Origin: Streptacidiphilus sp041262165
GTDB taxonomy: Bacteria; Actinomycetota; Actinomycetes; Streptomycetales; Streptomycetaceae
DNA: 64,000 nucleotides
Direction: 5' to 3'
Assembly (NCBI RefSeq): GCF_041262165.1
Contig: NZ_JBGCBY010000008.1
Location: 124,001-188,000, forward strand
In this document: positions 61,183-64,000 of the stretch, one piece after another
Layout: every line of letters begins with the position of its first letter
Numbering within the stretch: position 1 is the first letter of the stretch
The notes under the pieces: model-generated
What the model was told of the DNA's origin: nothing
Seen by the model: only the letters and a program-made list of their open reading frames with translations
Databases searched by the model: none
Program-made: the position numbers and the translations under genes

Positions 61183-63330
61183 CTAGGCCGGGACGCTGGC
61201 GATGCCCGGGGCGAGGAACGGCTTGCCGTTCACCCGCTCGGAAACGCCGCTGCGGTCCAGGTACGGGGTGATCCCGCCGAGGTGGAAGGGCCAGCCCGCG
61301 CCGGTGATCAGGCACAGGTCGATGTCCTGAGCCTCGGCGACCACGCCCTCGTCCAGCATCAGCGCGATCTCCTGCGCCACCGCGGTCAGCGCCCGGTCCA
61401 GGACCTGCTCCGGCGTCAGCACCTTGTCGCCGACCTGCAGCAGCGCCGCGACCTCGGGGTCGATCTCCTGCTGGCCCGACGCCCAGGTGTAGAACCCGCG
61501 CTTTCCGGCCTTGACGACCCGCGCCAGGTTCTCGGACACGGCGAAGCGGTCCGGGAAGGCCGCGTGCAGGGTCTCCGACACGTGCAGCGCGATGGCCGGG
61601 CCGACCAGCTCGATCAGCACGATCGGGGACATCGGCAGGCCCAGCGGCTCGACGCCCTTCTCGATGGTCTCGATGGGTGTGCCCTCGTCGATGACCGTCT
61701 GGATCTCGCCCATGAAGCGGGTGAGGATGCGGTTCACGACGAACGCCGGAGCGTCCTTGACCAGCACACCGGTCTTCTTCAGCTTCTTCGCCACGCCGAA
61801 CGCGGTGGCCAGCGAGGCGTCGTCGGTGCTCTCGCCCCGGACGATCTCCAGCAGCGGCAGGACCGCCACCGGGTTGAAGAAGTGGAAGCCGACGACCCGC
61901 TCGGGGTGCTCCAGCTTGGACGCCATCTCGGTGACCGACAGCGAGGAGGTGTTGGTCGCCAGGATGCAGGTCGGCGAGACCACGGCCTCGACGTCCGCGA
62001 ACACCTGCTGCTTGACGCCCATCTCCTCGAACACGGCCTCGATGACGAAGTCCGCGTCGCCGAAGGCGGCGGCCTTGTCGAGGGAGCCGGTGACCAGGCC
62101 CTTGAGGCGGTTGGCGCCGTCCTGGTTGACTCGGCCCTTCGCCAGCAGCTTGTCGATCTCGCCGTGGACGTAGCCCACGCCCTTGTCGACGCGCTCCTGG
62201 TCGATGTCGGTCAGCACGACCGGCACCTTGAGCTGGCGGGCGAACAGCAGCGCCAGTTGCGAGGCCATCAGGCCCGCGCCGACGACGCCGACCTTGGTGA
62301 CCGGGCGGGCCAGCGCCTTGTCGGGGGCACCGAACGGGCGCTTGCCGCGCTTCTGCACCAGGTTGAAGGCGTAGATGCCGCTGCGCAGTTCGCCGCCCAT
62401 GATCAGGTCGGCCAACGCCACGTCCTCGGCGTCGAAGCCCGCCTGCAGACTGGCCGCATCCTTCAGGGTGGCGTCCTTGGCCGCGGCGATGATGTCCAGC
62501 GCCCGGTACGGTGCCGGAGCGGCGCCGTGCACCTTGGAGTCGGCGATGGCGCGGCCGTGCGCGACGGCTTGGTCCCAGGCGTCGCCGCGGTCGATCTCGG
62601 CGCGCTCGACGACGGTCTCGCCCTTGAGCACGGTGGCCGCCCAGAGCAGGGACTGCTCCAGGAAGTCCGCAGGGGCGAAGATCGCGTCGGCGATGCCCAG
62701 GTCGAACACCTGCTTGCCCTTGAGCTGGCGGTTCTGCGAGAGCGAGTTCTCGATGATGACCGAGATCGCCTTCTGCGGGCCGATCAGGTTGGGCAGGATG
62801 GTGCAGCCGCCCCAGCCGGGAACCAGGCCGAGGAAGCATTCCGGCAGCGAGAACGCCGGGACGCCGGTGCTCACGGTCCGGTAGTCGCAGTGCAGGCCGA
62901 TCTCGACGCCGCCGCCCATCGCCGCACCGTTGTAGAAGGTGAAGGTGGGGACGGGCAGCGCGGCGATCCGCTTGAAGACGTCGTGGCCGCCCTTGCCGAT
63001 GGCCAGCGCGTCGCTGTGCTCCTTGAGCACCTCGACGCCCTTGAGGTCGGCGCCGACCGCGAAGATGAACGGCTTGCCGGTGATGCCGACGGCGACGATC
63101 CCGCCGGCCGCGGCCTCCCGCTCGACCTGGTCCAGCGCCTCGTTGAGCTTCGCCAGCGAGCCCGGCCCGAAGGTGGTGGGCTTGGTGTGGTCGAAGCCGT
63201 TGTCCAGGGTGACGAGCGCGAAGCGGCCGGCGCCCAGCGGCAGGTCGAGGTGGCGGACGTGAGCCGAGGTGACGACCTCGTCCGGGAAGAGCTCGTGAGC
63301 GCGCTTCAGCAGCGCGGTGGTGTCGGTCAT
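61183..63330 (-). CDS. fadB: Fatty acid oxidation multifunctional enzyme (enoyl-CoA hydratase/3-hydroxyacyl-CoA dehydrogenase)
   Basis: A 715-aa bifunctional beta-oxidation enzyme. The N-terminal crotonase domain has the oxyanion segments FAVGADLKG and GGGVEIGLHCDYR; the NAD-binding domain follows at about residue 345 (KVGVVGAGLMASQLALLFAR), with the catalytic His in VGFHFFNPVAVLPLLEIV and FVVNRIL. It hydrates trans-2-enoyl-CoA and oxidises the 3-hydroxyacyl-CoA. ATG 63330 overlaps the fadA stop by one base (TGATG), making the usual fadAB pair. FadA then cleaves the product. Confidence 0.94.
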   Translation of the reverse strand: MTDTTALLKRAHELFPDEVVTSAHVRHLDLPLGAGRFALVTLDNGFDHTKPTTFGPGSLAKLNEALDQVEREAAAGGIVAVGITGKPFIFAVGADLKGVEVLKEHSDALAIGKGGHDVFKRIAALPVPTFTFYNGAAMGGGVEIGLHCDYRTVSTGVPAFSLPECFLGLVPGWGGCTILPNLIGPQKAISVIIENSLSQNRQLKGKQVFDLGIADAIFAPADFLEQSLLWAATVLKGETVVERAEIDRGDAWDQAVAHGRAIADSKVHGAAPAPYRALDIIAAAKDATLKDAASLQAGFDAEDVALADLIMGGELRSGIYAFNLVQKRGKRPFGAPDKALARPVTKVGVVGAGLMASQLALLFARQLKVPVVLTDIDQERVDKGVGYVHGEIDKLLAKGRVNQDGANRLKGLVTGSLDKAAAFGDADFVIEAVFEEMGVKQQVFADVEAVVSPTCILATNTSSLSVTEMASKLEHPERVVGFHFFNPVAVLPLLEIVRGESTDDASLATAFGVAKKLKKTGVLVKDAPAFVVNRILTRFMGEIQTVIDEGTPIETIEKGVEPLGLPMSPIVLIELVGPAIALHVSETLHAAFPDRFAVSENLARVVKAGKRGFYTWASGQQEIDPEVAALLQVGDKVLTPEQVLDRALTAVAQEIALMLDEGVVAEAQDIDLCLITGAGWPFHLGGITPYLDRSGVSERVNGKPFLAPGIASVPA

Positions 63331-64000
63331 CACTTGCTTCCCTCTGCAAAGTTGGGGTTCTCCCAGATGACCGTTCCGCCCATGCCCATGCCGATGCACA
63401 TGGAGGTCAGGCCGTAACGGACGTCGGGGCGCTCCTCGAAGCGCCGCGCGAGCTGCGTCATGAGGCGCACGCCGGAGGAGGCCAGCGGGTGGCCGTAGGC
63501 GATCGCTCCGCCGTACGGGTTGACGCGCTCGTCGTCGTCGGCGATGCCGAAGTGGTCCAGCATCGAGAGGACCTGGATGGCGAACGCCTCGTTGATCTCG
63601 AACGCGCCGATGTCGGCGATCGTCAGACCGGCCTTGGCCAGCGCCTTCTCGGTCGCGGGGACCGGGCCGATGCCCATGACCTCGGGCTCCACGCCGACGA
63701 AGGCGTAGGAGACCATGCGCATCTTGACTGGCAGGCCGAGCTCGCGGGCCACGTCCTCGGCGGCGATCAGCGAGGCGGTCGCGCCGTCGTTGAGACCGGC
63801 CGCGTTGCCCGCGGTGATCCGGCCGTGCGGGCGGAACGGGGTCTTCAGGCCCGCCAGCATCTCCATGGTGGTGCCCGGACGCATCGGCTCGTCGGTGCTG
63901 ACCAGGCCCCAGCCGGTCTCACCGGCCGCCTCGTTGGTGCGGCGCACCGCGACCGGCACCAGGTCGGGCTGGATCACGCCGTTGGCGTACGCCTTGGCGG
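63330..64000 (-). CDS. fadA: Acetyl-CoA acyltransferase (thiolase), 5' end beyond window
   Basis: The C-terminal 220 or so residues of a thiolase; the gene is cut by the right edge. Conserved parts: NAAGLNDGATASLIAAEDVARELG, NEAFAIQVLSM, NPYGGAIAYGHPLASSGVRLMTQLARRF with the catalytic His, and SMCIGMGMGGTVIWENP with the second catalytic Cys. It performs the last step of beta-oxidation, releasing acetyl-CoA, and is translated just before fadB. The nucleophilic N-terminal Cys lies outside the window. Confidence 0.93.
   Translation of the reverse strand, partial: AKAYANGVIQPDLVPVAVRRTNEAAGETGWGLVSTDEPMRPGTTMEMLAGLKTPFRPHGRITAGNAAGLNDGATASLIAAEDVARELGLPVKMRMVSYAFVGVEPEVMGIGPVPATEKALAKAGLTIADIGAFEINEAFAIQVLSMLDHFGIADDDERVNPYGGAIAYGHPLASSGVRLMTQLARRFEERPDVRYGLTSMCIGMGMGGTVIWENPNFAEGSK

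Noticed and set aside
61282..63417. 711-codon plus-strand frame opposite fadB
   Set aside because: Shadow of fadB; the sense product has complete hydratase and dehydrogenase motifs.

Overview
This window looks like an interior stretch of a Streptomyces-type chromosome (Streptomycetaceae). GC is very high, third codon positions are almost all G or C, GTG and TTG starts are common, genes overlap at ATGA/GTGA, and the families present (DUF4193, DUF3710, DUF3093, DUF3159, DUF6099-like, Rok7B7-like ROK protein beside xylFGH) are actinobacterial. The gene order recalls, from memory, the S. coelicolor interval from about SCO5865 to SCO6027. I saw no insertion sequence, prophage, tRNA, rRNA or CRISPR array.

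Layout. 31-2059: a two-component system with a short leader ORF. 2122-3290: acyl-ACP desaturase with a palindromic operator. 3207-7565: a conserved housekeeping block (DUF4193, EcsC-like protein, DUF3093, thioesterase, dut, DUF3710) ending in a strong bidirectional terminator. 7571-14150: a sulfonate/organosulfur uptake and desulfonation operon on the minus strand (monooxygenase, binding protein, TauD-type dioxygenase, permease, ATPase) with a ROK regulator, then an amidase. 16039-25823: a potassium-centred block with KdpD/KdpE, an OB-fold protein, DUF3159, two TrkA/RCK proteins, a KimA-like potassium importer and a TRAM-type RNA methyltransferase. 25928-29948: a toxin-antitoxin-like pair, RlmA-like methyltransferase, ATP-binding protein, MazG-like hydrolase, and a DUF6099-like gene preceded by two DnaA-box sequences. 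30071-36950: dapD, isochorismatase-like hydrolase with a GlxA-type regulator, MBL hydrolase, VIT-family transporter, a hibernation-factor-like protein and a small membrane protein.

37030-41228 is the two-gene bacterial RNA repair operon hen1-pnkp. Pnkp carries kinase, phosphatase and ligase modules, and Hen1 2'-O-methylates the repaired 3' end. It is followed by a GNAT acetyltransferase, argF (with ARG-box-like sites), acnA, a TetR/beta-glucosidase/MFS sugar module with a shared operator-like sequence, rok7B7-xylFGH (xylose-type ABC importer), dxs, a GT-C membrane glycosyltransferase, a DsbA-fold protein lacking CxxC, an LCMT-type methyltransferase, an Acg-type nitroreductase coupled to a small TTG-start gene, and fadB-fadA (fadA is cut by the window end).

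Two themes cut across the window. First, potassium and envelope homeostasis genes cluster between 16 and 25 kb. Second, short tandem duplications of 15-19 bp repeatedly begin at or just after stop codons (7429, 12731 region, 28811, 34096, 41225, 45850), sometimes placing TGA codons in all three frames.
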